Source of the DNA: JAGMES01 sp023128035
GTDB lineage: Bacteria; Bacillota; Halanaerobiia; DY22613
Direction: 5' to 3'
Assembly (NCBI GenBank): GCA_030627905.1
Contig: DAOVRZ010000021.1
Span: 1 to 62,022 of the forward strand
Length of the DNA: 62,022 bases
This document shows positions 1 through 7,341 of this stretch, in pieces. Numbering within the stretch: position 1 is the first letter of the stretch; each line of letters begins with the position of its first letter. A model generated the notes under the pieces. It did not search any database. It saw only the letters and a list, made by a program, of their open reading frames with translations, and had not been told where the DNA came from. A program made the position numbers and the translations under genes.

Positions 1-135
1 AGAGAAGGACTTTCACCTTCGAGAAAATTGAATTTACAGGCTCTAGACTCGTTTTTACCTAGGTATCGTAGTCGCTGCCTTTAACATTCAATCTTTGTAA
101 TAAATTCTACAAAAGTGCAACTGCCCGTCGCACAC
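1..135 (-). mobile_element. 5' end of a group II intron (rest lies off the window)
   Basis: Read on the minus strand, the sequence starting near 133-135 opens with GTGTGCGACGGGC, resembling the GUGYG start of bacterial group II introns. About 100 bases later it has GAAGGTGAAAGTCCTTC, like the domain I GGUGAAAGUCC segment. It starts directly after the terminator hairpin at 143-162 and its T run, the insertion habit known for group IIC introns. The reverse transcriptase/maturase would lie left of position 1. The call rests on these two motifs and the position, since no complete fold can be built from the part that is present. Confidence 0.55.
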
Positions 136-162
136 AAAAAACAGTATGTATTTAAACATACT
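135..162 (-). terminator. Intrinsic terminator of the XRE-ImmA-PIN operon
   Basis: On the minus strand AGTATGT (162-156) and ACATACT (149-143) form a 7-bp stem with a 6-base loop, followed by GTTTTTTG. It lies about 25 bases past the stop of the PIN-like gene. The intron-like sequence begins right behind its T run. Confidence 0.7.
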
Positions 163-186
163 ATTAATTAATTTTTTTACTTATCG

Positions 187-831
187 CTATTCTTTTGGCC
201 ACAAATTATTATCAAACTCATTTTTAAGAATTGCTCTAATTCTTTTAAGTTCTCTGGACTCATCCTGAGTTCTCGCCAAATTGGAGTTTGTCCCATGTAG
301 ATATAGCCTTTTTGCAATCTTCCGATTTATACCCAGGTCCTCTTCATTATCCCTGATATGGAGAATTACATCTTTCATTCGGATTGTTTGTAAATAAGTT
401 CCATCGAGTTTTTGTAAATGTTTTTTTGCTGCTACTCTAGCACCGCCATCGTCTGATATAAAATATTCGAAATCTTTAGCAAAAGCCATCGCCATCGATC
501 TTACTTCTCCCGCATTACGATCCCTTTTTCTTCGCAAATCCACTTTCATTTCATTTGCTAATAATTGAAGTGTAGAATTGTATTCATTTAATTCATCATC
601 ATTCAAATCTGATACACTCATTACAATTATCTCATTTGAATCAATCATTTCATGAAGTTGTTCTAATGCTAATCCACCAAATATCAATTCCTCTTGAACT
701 ACGTATTCATGTAAATAAAGATTATATCCAAAACTACATAGAATTTTTCTTAGTAGTTTTTCTCCTCTATACTCACCAATTTTAAGAATTATATCAGTAT
801 CAATAAGTGAACTCCTAGTCTTCCTCATCAT
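187..831 (-). CDS. PIN-domain-like nuclease, third gene of an XRE/ImmA operon
   Basis: A 214-residue protein with a PIN-like layout: an N-terminal acidic pair (LIDTD, residues 9-13), a central acidic residue in NAGEVRS (about 109) and a distal ISDDGG (about 125-130). These match the spaced carboxylates that bind metal in PIN ribonucleases. The start at 831 (tandem ATGs) was chosen because upstream residues match no PIN N-terminus. It overlaps the end of the preceding peptidase gene by 17 bases, implying translational coupling. PIN proteins are typically toxin RNases, but no classical VapB-type antitoxin is adjacent; the partners are an XRE regulator and an ImmA/IrrE peptidase. The family call is by motif pattern, and its activity and target are unknown. 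Confidence 0.6.
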   Translation of the reverse strand: MMRKTRSSLIDTDIILKIGEYRGEKLLRKILCSFGYNLYLHEYVVQEELIFGGLALEQLHEMIDSNEIIVMSVSDLNDDELNEYNSTLQLLANEMKVDLRRKRDRNAGEVRSMAMAFAKDFEYFISDDGGARVAAKKHLQKLDGTYLQTIRMKDVILHIRDNEEDLGINRKIAKRLYLHGTNSNLARTQDESRELKRIRAILKNEFDNNLWPKE

Positions 832-1684
832 AATCGTCCTCCACTTCTGAACTCTCAGAAGCACGACGAAGGAATTCATATAAATCAAAGCTATCATCTT
901 GAACCCCAAAATCTTCAGGTATTTTTTGCAGTAATTCAAGCCTATTTTGAAGTTCCTCAAAAGTGCTAAGTTCATGTTCATAAAGCATTAAAGCTTTGTT
1001 AACATACCCCCCAAGGCGTCTTTCTTCTGTGATTTCATAATTCCTTCTACAACATTCGTATCTCTCAGCAACAGTTTTTATCTGCTTATCATTTATCTCA
1101 AGCAAAGAGTTGATTTCGCTTCGATCAGTAATCAGTCCAGTTTCAACAAACCTCTTAACAATCGTCTTATAAGGAACAAGAAAAATATCTGATAACAACA
1201 CAACTTTTGCTAATATATTATATGTTTCAGGTAATTCATTATACTTTTCAAAAAGCGTTTTTTTCCCTACTAGTAATTCAGCTGCAAATCTATTTGCAAC
1301 TAAATCCGCTTTCTTAATATCAGCTCCATACTCTTTATGATTTACATACTCAGTCATTAAATCAGCCGTTACTATTTCATATTTTACTTTAGCTATATCT
1401 AAAGTATGAGCCAGTTCATGCGCACCAGCAAAAACTTGTTTTTCAAGCTCAATAGAACTATTAATAATAAAGTAGTGCTTTTCATTATTTAAAACATAAA
1501 TACCCCAAAGATTTTCTTCTTCGATAGGGTAAAATATCAGAGTTCCTACTTTTTCTAGCAACTCAAAGATTTCATCCTTCAAATATCCTGGGGCAGTTAG
1601 TGAGTACTCTTGATTAATAAAGGCTACTTCTTTATTTATTTGGTTAATAAGATCTTCGCTTAAATTATTATTTGAGCAATTCAT
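815..1684 (-). CDS. ImmA/IrrE-family zinc metallopeptidase
   Basis: A 289-residue protein with the zinc motif HELAH at residues 89-93 and a downstream glutamate in NRFAAELL (about 136) as likely third ligand, the arrangement of ImmA/IrrE (COG2856, DUF955) peptidases. In known cases these cleave a partner XRE-type repressor (ImmA on ImmR in ICEBs1, IrrE on DdrO in Deinococcus). Here the XRE gene lies immediately upstream with a 17-base overlap, so cleavage of that repressor is a reasonable inference. The C-terminal ~120 residues are charged and end in an acidic tail. No secretion signal is visible, so it should be cytoplasmic. Confidence 0.85.
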   Translation of the reverse strand: MNCSNNNLSEDLINQINKEVAFINQEYSLTAPGYLKDEIFELLEKVGTLIFYPIEEENLWGIYVLNNEKHYFIINSSIELEKQVFAGAHELAHTLDIAKVKYEIVTADLMTEYVNHKEYGADIKKADLVANRFAAELLVGKKTLFEKYNELPETYNILAKVVLLSDIFLVPYKTIVKRFVETGLITDRSEINSLLEINDKQIKTVAERYECCRRNYEITEERRLGGYVNKALMLYEHELSTFEELQNRLELLQKIPEDFGVQDDSFDLYEFLRRASESSEVEDDYDEED

Positions 1685-2015
1685 GAGCAGCCAACTCCTC
1701 TTCCATAGTTGAAAGATTACGTACTAATGTCAAAATAAAATCAGCAGTCTTTTTATTCTTAATTTCTCCATATAAGTGAACAGCCTCTAATTCTCCTCCA
1801 GTTACCTCTTTTTCAGTATTTATAAGTTCTTCAACCGATACTCCTAAAAAATCTGATATCGCAACAAGCTCATCTGTTTTTATTGCTTTTTTACCTTTTA
1901 CAATTTTATTAATCACTTGTTTTGACGCACCTAACCCATTTGCCAAGTCCACTTGGGTTTTATTTTGTTCTTTTATATAAAAAAGGATATTTGTTCCTAT
2001 TTGTTTAATGTCCAT
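1668..2015 (-). CDS. XRE-family helix-turn-helix repressor
   Basis: A 115-residue protein with an N-terminal XRE/Cro-type DNA-binding domain (residues 1-65: QVDLANGLGASKQVINKIVKG is recognisable as helices 2-3). The start at 2015 is set by GGAGGGGTG placed 5 bases before the ATG. It is the first gene of the operon and overlaps the peptidase gene. Its promoter carries an inverted repeat across the -35 box, consistent with autorepression. By analogy with ImmR/ImmA, it is probably the substrate of the neighbouring peptidase and controls the PIN-like gene; this is inference from layout. Confidence 0.8.
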   Translation of the reverse strand: MDIKQIGTNILFYIKEQNKTQVDLANGLGASKQVINKIVKGKKAIKTDELVAISDFLGVSVEELINTEKEVTGGELEAVHLYGEIKNKKTADFILTLVRNLSTMEEELAAHELLK

Positions 2016-2037
2016 ATTCACCCCTCCTTCTATTAAT

Positions 2038-2079
2038 ATTATATACCAATTCACATTCAAAGTAAACAAAATATTTACT
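2038..2079 (-). promoter_or_regulatory. Promoter and probable XRE operator
   Basis: On the minus strand a -35 TTTACT (2066-2061) and a -10 TATAAT (2043-2038) are 17 bp apart. The -35 hexamer is one arm of an inverted repeat, AGTAAA-N7-TTTACT, spanning 2061-2079 on the plus strand. Repressor binding there would block RNA polymerase. It lies 22 bp ahead of the XRE start codon. Confidence 0.65.
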
Positions 2080-2150
2080 ACTAGGCGGTTCAAAGTGCAA
2101 AACGCAATATTGTCACTCGTTTCAGAGTCTAAAGTCAACTAATTGTTTAC

Positions 2151-2188
2151 TATACTAAAGTATTCATTTAGTAACATACTTTAGTATA
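2151..2188. repeat. Perfect 13-bp inverted repeat
   Basis: TATACTAAAGTAT at 2151-2163 is repeated inverted at 2176-2188, separated by 12 bases. It lies between the divergent XRE operon and ROK gene. It has no T tract, so an operator is more likely than a terminator. Its function is unassigned. The rest of 2080-2419 holds nothing recognisable. Confidence 0.5.
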
Positions 2189-2419
2189 TGCATTCAAAAT
2201 CAGAATATTTCATGGTTGAAATTTATTATAAATTCCTAGATGTTCTCTGTTTCGAGTTAAGGAACCATCTTTATCGAAAGTACTCTTGAACTTATTCATT
2301 CAAACTCTAATGGGCTTGTCCGTAAAATTAACTCATTCAATGTCCCTTGACAAATCACAAAAAACAATTTAAAATATAACTTATGATAAGTGTTAACGAA
2401 AGTTGAGGTATTAAAAATT

Positions 2420-3436
2420 ATGACAACTAATTCCATAAAACTAAAGCAAATTAATATTGAATTAGTAAAATCCACGCTAAAAAAGGAAGAGTATTCCACC
2501 AAAACAAGCATCGCCAAAGCAACCGGACTTAGCGTTGCAACCTGTGGTAATATACTAAAAGAATTGCTATCGACAGGTGAAGTTGTAGAAATAGACCTAG
2601 AGGCATCAACTGGTGGTAGACCCGCAAGACGTTTTGTTTATAATGAAAACTATGCTTATGTAGCTGTAATACATGCTCGTATGGAAGGCACGTCAAAACG
2701 TTTATCTTGTGTTGTGGCTAATCTGATCGGTATTCATGTATATGAAATATTGATAGAATATAATGAGATAACACTTGTAGAGTTTGAAGATGTAATAGAT
2801 ATGTTGATTAAAATGTATCCGAATATTAAAGTGTTAGGTATCGGGGTACCTGGTGTGGTTAATCAAGGAATTATAGGTATTTGTGATTTCAAAGAACTTA
2901 AGAATATTCCCATTGAAGAATATCTTTCAAACAAATATAAATTAACGGTCATAGCAGAAAATGATATGAATAGCACCGCATTTGGATTTTATCATAGAAT
3001 CCAGTATAAAAACTCTGAAAGCATGGTGTACATCTATTATCCTTTAGATGGTAACCCAGGTGCAGGTATTATTGTCAATGGACAAATTCTAAGAGGACAG
3101 TCAAACTTTGCTGGAGAAGTATCCTTTCTACCTCTTGGCATTAGTCTAGAAAATCAAGGAAAAATTCAAAATAAATCAAACCTTTTTTCTGAGCTTGTAG
3201 CCAAAACAATTACTTCCATTAATTGCGTCATTAATCCTAAGAGTATTGTTTTATCAGGATACTGTTTTAATGAGCAACTTATTGAATCAATTAGAGCATT
3301 ACTCAATACCTTAACGCCAGATGAACATCTTCCAGAATTTATTTTTGAAGAAGATATCCATGATAGTTATATTCATGGATTGATATCAATGGCTCTAGAA
3401 AAATTATCCTGTAACATTCAAATTATTGAAAAATAA
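2420..3436 (+). CDS. ROK-family transcriptional regulator
   Basis: A 338-residue NagC/XylR-type repressor. An N-terminal winged helix-turn-helix (residues ~10-60, TSIAKATGLSVATCGNILK) is followed by GGRPARRF, the usual junction to the ROK sugar-kinase-like domain. That domain shows GIGVPGVV and AENDMNS. The CxCGxxGC zinc motif of classical ROK proteins is absent, so sensing may differ. The start at 2420 follows GAGG about 10 bases upstream. It sits at the head of a small sugar-type locus whose transporter and PHP genes are broken, so it may now regulate nothing locally. Confidence 0.8.
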   Translation: MTTNSIKLKQINIELVKSTLKKEEYSTKTSIAKATGLSVATCGNILKELLSTGEVVEIDLEASTGGRPARRFVYNENYAYVAVIHARMEGTSKRLSCVVANLIGIHVYEILIEYNEITLVEFEDVIDMLIKMYPNIKVLGIGVPGVVNQGIIGICDFKELKNIPIEEYLSNKYKLTVIAENDMNSTAFGFYHRIQYKNSESMVYIYYPLDGNPGAGIIVNGQILRGQSNFAGEVSFLPLGISLENQGKIQNKSNLFSELVAKTITSINCVINPKSIVLSGYCFNEQLIESIRALLNTLTPDEHLPEFIFEEDIHDSYIHGLISMALEKLSCNIQIIEK

Positions 3437-3461
3437 TTTGACCTCAGAAAGGAAATTATTA

Positions 3462-4651
3462 TGATTACAATAATATTATTAATAATTATTTATCTTGCAT
3501 TTATTAGTTTAGGACAACCTGATTCTCTACTAGGTGTCACTTGGCCTGCAATGCAGATTGAGTGGGAATGCCTCTAGATACTGCTGGACTTGTAGCTGTG
3601 TTAATTACAGGAAGTACAATAATATCCACCTTTCTCAGTGGTTATATTATAAAAAAACTTGGAACAGGTAAAGTTACTTTTATCAGTTGTGTTATGACAG
3701 GGGGCGCCTTACTTGGTATTTCTTTTGCACCATCTTATATTTGGTTACTTCTATTTGCCCTACCGTTAGGATTTAGCACTGGATCAGTCGATACAGCTCT
3801 TAACAATTATGTGGCACTTCACTTCAAGGCCCATCATATGAATTGGCTCCATTCGTTTTGGGGCGTTGGCGCTACTCTAGATCCGCTTATTATGGCACAG
3901 ACCTTACTTCGAACATCATCATGGCGCTTAAGCTATCGAACTATTACCAGTTTTCAGCTTACCTTAGCTATTATATTACTATTTAGCTTACCTCTCTGGA
4001 TTAAACATAAAGCCTTTGCCGAACAAACCTCCAAAATAGAGACTCCTGAAATTGAAGCAAAAACACAAGAAAAAACAAATTTTTAAAATAAGAGGTGTCA
4101 AATATGCACTATTAACATTCTTATTCTATTGTGCAACTGAACTTTCCATTGGTTTATGGGGCAATAGCTTTCTAATACAAATTAAAAATTTATCTATTGA
4201 AGTGGCAGACTCTTGGGTGGCAATGTATTATGGTGGTATTACTTTGGGACGTTTTATTTCTGGTTTTATAGCTTTTAGGTTGACAAACACTCAAATAATT
4301 CGAGTCGGTATAAATATTGCTTTAATTGGTACTGTATTACTGCTATTACCTCTACCAAATTTTATGTTAGTCGGTTCATTTGTTCTAATCGGATTTGACC
4401 TTTCACCCATATTCCCTGCAATGATTCACGAGACTCCTTCTCGCTTTGGAAAAAGTCAATCTCAAGTCATTATTGGGTATCAAATGGCATTTGGCTATAT
4501 CGGTAATGCCTTCTTGCCATCGCTATTTGGGGTCGTAGTAAAAAATACAAGTATGGTAATATTTCCTTTCTACTTAGTTACTTGTATACTAATTATGTTG
4601 TTCTGCACAGAAAGACTATTATTTCTTACACAAAAATTGGAGGTAAAGTAA
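3462..4651 (+). pseudogene. Frameshifted MFS transporter
   Basis: Three frames together encode one MFS permease of about 395 residues. Frame one starts at ATG 3462 (ITIILLIIIYLAFISLGQ...) and stops at TAG 3576-3578. Frame two continues from 3562 (MPLDTAGLVAVLITGSTII). Frame three takes over near 4070-4086 (FKIRGVKYALLTFLFYC). The first shift fits loss of one G in the GGG run near 3564-3566; the second lies in an A-rich stretch. About 12 hydrophobic segments are visible in total. It lies 25 bases after the ROK gene, as sugar permeases often do. Two sequencing errors are possible, but the decayed next gene favours real decay. Confidence 0.8.
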
Positions 4652-4838
4652 GTGAGTATCATTGGCTTACATATACATATTATTCTCATCCTATCATAGC
4701 ACCAAAGAGTGTCAGCTTTTTTATAACGTAACTAAGGAAAAAGAGTTGATTGCAACCCCTGGTAGTGATTTCCATGGCAAAACTAATTGTTTTCTAAATG
4801 ATAAAGAGCTGATGTTAGAGATAAACTCTTTAGTTTAG
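4652..4838 (+). pseudogene. Remnant of a PHP-domain phosphoesterase
   Basis: A GTG directly after the MFS stop opens SIIGLHIHII, resembling the LHxH start of PHP metal-dependent phosphoesterases, and soon meets a stop. At about 4744-4838 another frame reads LIATPGSDFHGK and ends properly at TAG 4836-4838; GSDFHG is the usual C-terminal PHP motif. Most of the middle of the gene is therefore missing. A PHP gene beside ROK and MFS genes suggests a lost sugar-phosphate or oligonucleotide catabolic unit. Confidence 0.6.
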
Positions 4839-4848
4839 TAGGAAATAA

Positions 4849-4886
4849 AAAAAACTATTACGGGTATATACCTATAATAGTTTTTT
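4849..4886 (+). terminator. Intrinsic terminator after the ROK-MFS-PHP locus
   Basis: AAACTATTA and TAATAGTTT form a stem around a 14-base segment, followed by a T run ending at 4886. It lies 10 bases past the PHP remnant stop. It is A/T symmetric and could also act on the minus strand. Confidence 0.6.
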
Positions 4887-4954
4887 ACTATATATTTACT
4901 TTTACGATTTATCCGTTATGATACCAATATTTTAATACTACTTAATTAGTAAAG

Positions 4955-5512
4955 TTATATTGTTAAATCTTTAATTTTAGATATTAATTTCTTATACACT
5001 TTTTTCATATGGGGTTCATTAGTATGTTCATTTACTTCGTTTATTGGAATCCATTTTACACCACTGTTTTCATCTTCCTCAACAATAAGTAAGTCGTTTT
5101 CATCAGCTTCAACTAAAAATGCAACTGATAAATGTAAATGTGCAGATACGTACTTCCCTCTTTTAATATGACCTAATACAGGCAGTATATCTAATGAGAA
5201 AATATCTAAAGAAACAGGATGAGAATTCTTTACTCCTGTTTCTTCCTTTAGTTCTTTAATTGCAACAGCTAATAAATTACCATCTCCATCTGCATGACCA
5301 CCTGTCCATGACCATGTATTATATATATTATGGTGTACCATTAATACTTTGTCTTTTGTTTTATTTACTACAAATGCGGAACTTGTTATATGTGCAATTT
5401 CATTATCTCTGATCAGAATATCTTCAAATGTATCTATACACTTTAAAATCATCTCTTTATCTTTTTCTTCTTGCTCATCATAAGGTTTATAACTTTTTAT
5501 CAAATCAATCAT
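4955..5512 (-). CDS. Nudix hydrolase
   Basis: A 185-residue protein. The Nudix box lies at about residues 71-93, beginning GGHADGDG and ending AIKELKEETGV, with the REUxEE part as KELKEE. The first glutamate of the canonical box is replaced by glycine, as in several Nudix subfamilies. Such enzymes hydrolyse nucleoside diphosphates linked to another group; the substrate cannot be told here. GGTGATAAT precedes the ATG. A 25-codon reading frame ends in overlap with this start codon, suggesting coupled translation. Confidence 0.8.
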   Translation of the reverse strand: MIDLIKSYKPYDEQEEKDKEMILKCIDTFEDILIRDNEIAHITSSAFVVNKTKDKVLMVHHNIYNTWSWTGGHADGDGNLLAVAIKELKEETGVKNSHPVSLDIFSLDILPVLGHIKRGKYVSAHLHLSVAFLVEADENDLLIVEEDENSGVKWIPINEVNEHTNEPHMKKVYKKLISKIKDLTI

Positions 5513-5586
5513 ATTATCACCTCTGTAAAATCTGCAAATAATTTTTGTAAAAAAGAATTCTTCTTTATATATTCTATTAAGTCCAT
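5509..5586 (-). CDS. Possible 25-residue leader peptide coupled to the Nudix gene
   Basis: The frame MDLIEYIKKNSFLQKL... runs 25 codons and stops in an ATGA overlap with the Nudix start. It has its own AAGGAGATAAT site. The peptide is amphipathic and matches no family I know. It may be a coupling leader, a true small protein, or a relic of an upstream gene. The interval 5587-5725 behind it shows nothing else. Confidence 0.4.
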   Translation of the reverse strand: MDLIEYIKKNSFLQKLFADFTEVII

Positions 5587-5725
5587 ATTATCTCCTTGTA
5601 ATCATTACTTATGGCACGGTTCAACGTAGATATCTACAGAGGTAATTGAAAATATTGTGAAGTATATTTCTATTATAAAATCTTTAGGATTGCATTTTGT
5701 AGCTGCCCTTTTTATTAATTAAATC

Positions 5726-6747
5726 GGGTCTGTGTCAATAGTTGTGAAACTAAAACATTTAGTTAATCTATTTGCATTATTATAATTACTATATATATAG
5801 AATGTGGAAATATTATTTTGTTGATGGTACTCCATTTCCATAAAATGTAATGAAAATACGTCCTTTGAAATTGTGAAAATTAGGTATTCCATATCCATTT
5901 CGCTTGATGACTTTTATCTTGTTATTTAACCCCTCTATGTAACCATTTGTAATTTTAGAGTCAAAATAGTTTAGTATTTTATTCTCCCATCGCTTTACAG
6001 TTCTCATTGCTTTGATCATTGGTTCAATCCCACTTTCCTTAACATTACTATACCACTCTTCAAGGCATTGTTCAGCTTCTTTACGAGATTCGGACTGCAT
6101 GATCTCACGGAAATCCTCTTTTAGTTCATATGCACGTTCTAGTCTTTGTGAGAATGTCTATAATCCGTTTTTTTACTGGATCACTAATGATGACAGCATA
6201 AGTATGACGTTTACGAATTGCAAACTCATCACGATATATAGGTCAAACCATGGTACCATCCCAAAGAACATTCAATATCTCTAGCGGCGTCATTTGCAAT
6301 TCTTTGTATTGCTGTATGACTAACTGCATTTTTACGAGTAACGGAACGAAAAGATAACTGTTGAATCTCATCTTTAATTTGCTTAATAAAACCATCTGTT
6401 TTGCGTTGATATCTTCTGATTCCTGGTATTGTCTTATTCCATGGTCTTTGTCCACATGTACATTTATAGCGATGCTTATGCAAAATAAGAATGACTGGGT
6501 CACCAGCAATTGTGAGATGCCGAACAGGTTGAGGACGTGTCTGATGTACCTTAGTGCACCATTTACCACAACTAGGACAATGATTTCCTCCAGCTTTGGA
6601 TTCAACATCTAGAATCAACATATTTTCTTTTTTTCGAAAAGTTAATACCTCTAGCTCTGGAATTTTTAGAATTTCTGTGATAGGATTAATTTGTGGCATC
6701 GTTAAGCCCTCCTTTATTTTAGTTTCACAACATTAATTATACACCCC
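5726..6747 (-). mobile_element. Internally deleted ISL3-type insertion sequence
   Basis: The ends share a 15-bp inverted repeat, GTTGTGAAACTAAAA at 5741-5755 and its complement near 6718-6732, within looser outer termini (GGGTCTGTG at 5726 and GGGGTGTAT read inward from 6747). Inside is a broken ISL3-family transposase. At about 1.02 kb it is shorter than intact elements of this family, which are roughly 1.3-1.5 kb. No matching 8-bp target duplication was found (attaaatc left, aattacgt right), so one flank may have been rearranged. Confidence 0.75.
5813..6699 (-). pseudogene. ISL3-family transposase, frameshifted and missing its middle
   Basis: The N-terminal part (6699 to about 6229) has the zinc-finger region CPSCGKWC and CKCTCGQ-like cysteines. 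A second frame near 6235-6150 reads DEFAIRKRHTYAVIISDP, around the first catalytic Asp. A third frame (6100-5813) encodes the C-terminal NGYIEGLNNKIKVIKRNGYG typical of ISL3 transposases. Roughly 100 residues between the first Asp region and the C-terminal part are absent, so it cannot transpose by itself. Confidence 0.8.
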
Positions 6748-6759
6748 AATTACGTATAG

Positions 6760-7145
6760 ATCCATACTCTGGCGAGGAAAGAGTTATTTGAAAAATGCTT
6801 AGAAGAAGTGTTTCCGTATGAGTGTTCAGTAGTTTTTAAAGTAAGAAAATATGAGAATTGGATTATTGCTGATCCTATGACGATTTCTGAATTAAGAGGA
6901 TATAAGTTAAGTAAAAATCAAATGAGACAAGCTAATAATAATAATGCTGATAATGTGATTGATGCTGTAACTTATCTAAGTCAAGCAAAAGGATGTAGCT
7001 TTAATAAAGTAAGAGATATTCAGTCAATTGTTCCTAAGTTAAATGGAAATGAGATGGAGAAAATTCACGTTCTTTTCGTAAATTAGTTAAGGAGACTGGA
7101 GAACCTAAATATAGAGGTATACAAAGTAGAAGATATATTAGATAA
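6760..7145 (+). pseudogene. Fragment of a DUF4276-like protein
   Basis: The frame open from 6760 reads LARKELFEKCLEEVFPYEC and then VFKVRKYENWIIADP, resembling the C-terminal half of DUF4276 proteins, which commonly pair with AAA15-type ATPases in defence loci. Near 7070 a frameshift is needed to continue as FRKLVKETGEPKYRGIQSRR, ending at TAA 7143-7145. The N-terminus is cut at the insertion-sequence boundary and no ATPase partner is nearby. The family call is tentative. Confidence 0.45.
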
Positions 7146-7306
7146 CAAGGAGCAGATAAAACTGCTTCTTTTAAATTTTGGAAAAGAAAGATGAAAAATT
7201 CGTAAACACCCGTTTTTCATGTGTGCACAGCCGTTTAACATAACTTTTTAAAAAAGGATTTATTATGAAATTGAAGAAATTATATAGAAAGAGCTCGATT
7301 TAAGGA

Positions 7307-7327
7307 CTTAATGAAAGTATCATTAAG
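7307..7327 (+). repeat. Perfect inverted repeat ahead of the flagellin ribosome binding site
   Basis: CTTAATGA (7307-7314) and TCATTAAG (7320-7327) form an 8-bp stem with a 5-base loop that ends two bases before AGGAG of the flagellin gene. It could be an operator or a translational control hairpin. I found no sigma-28 type promoter in 7146-7306; nothing else is recognisable there. Confidence 0.45.
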
Positions 7328-7341
7328 CAGGAGTGATATAA

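Noticed and set aside
7203..7235. Sigma-28 promoter (TAAA ... GCCG) before the flagellin gene
   Set aside because: The spacing between TAAA and GCCG is about 23 bases instead of 15, so it does not fit.
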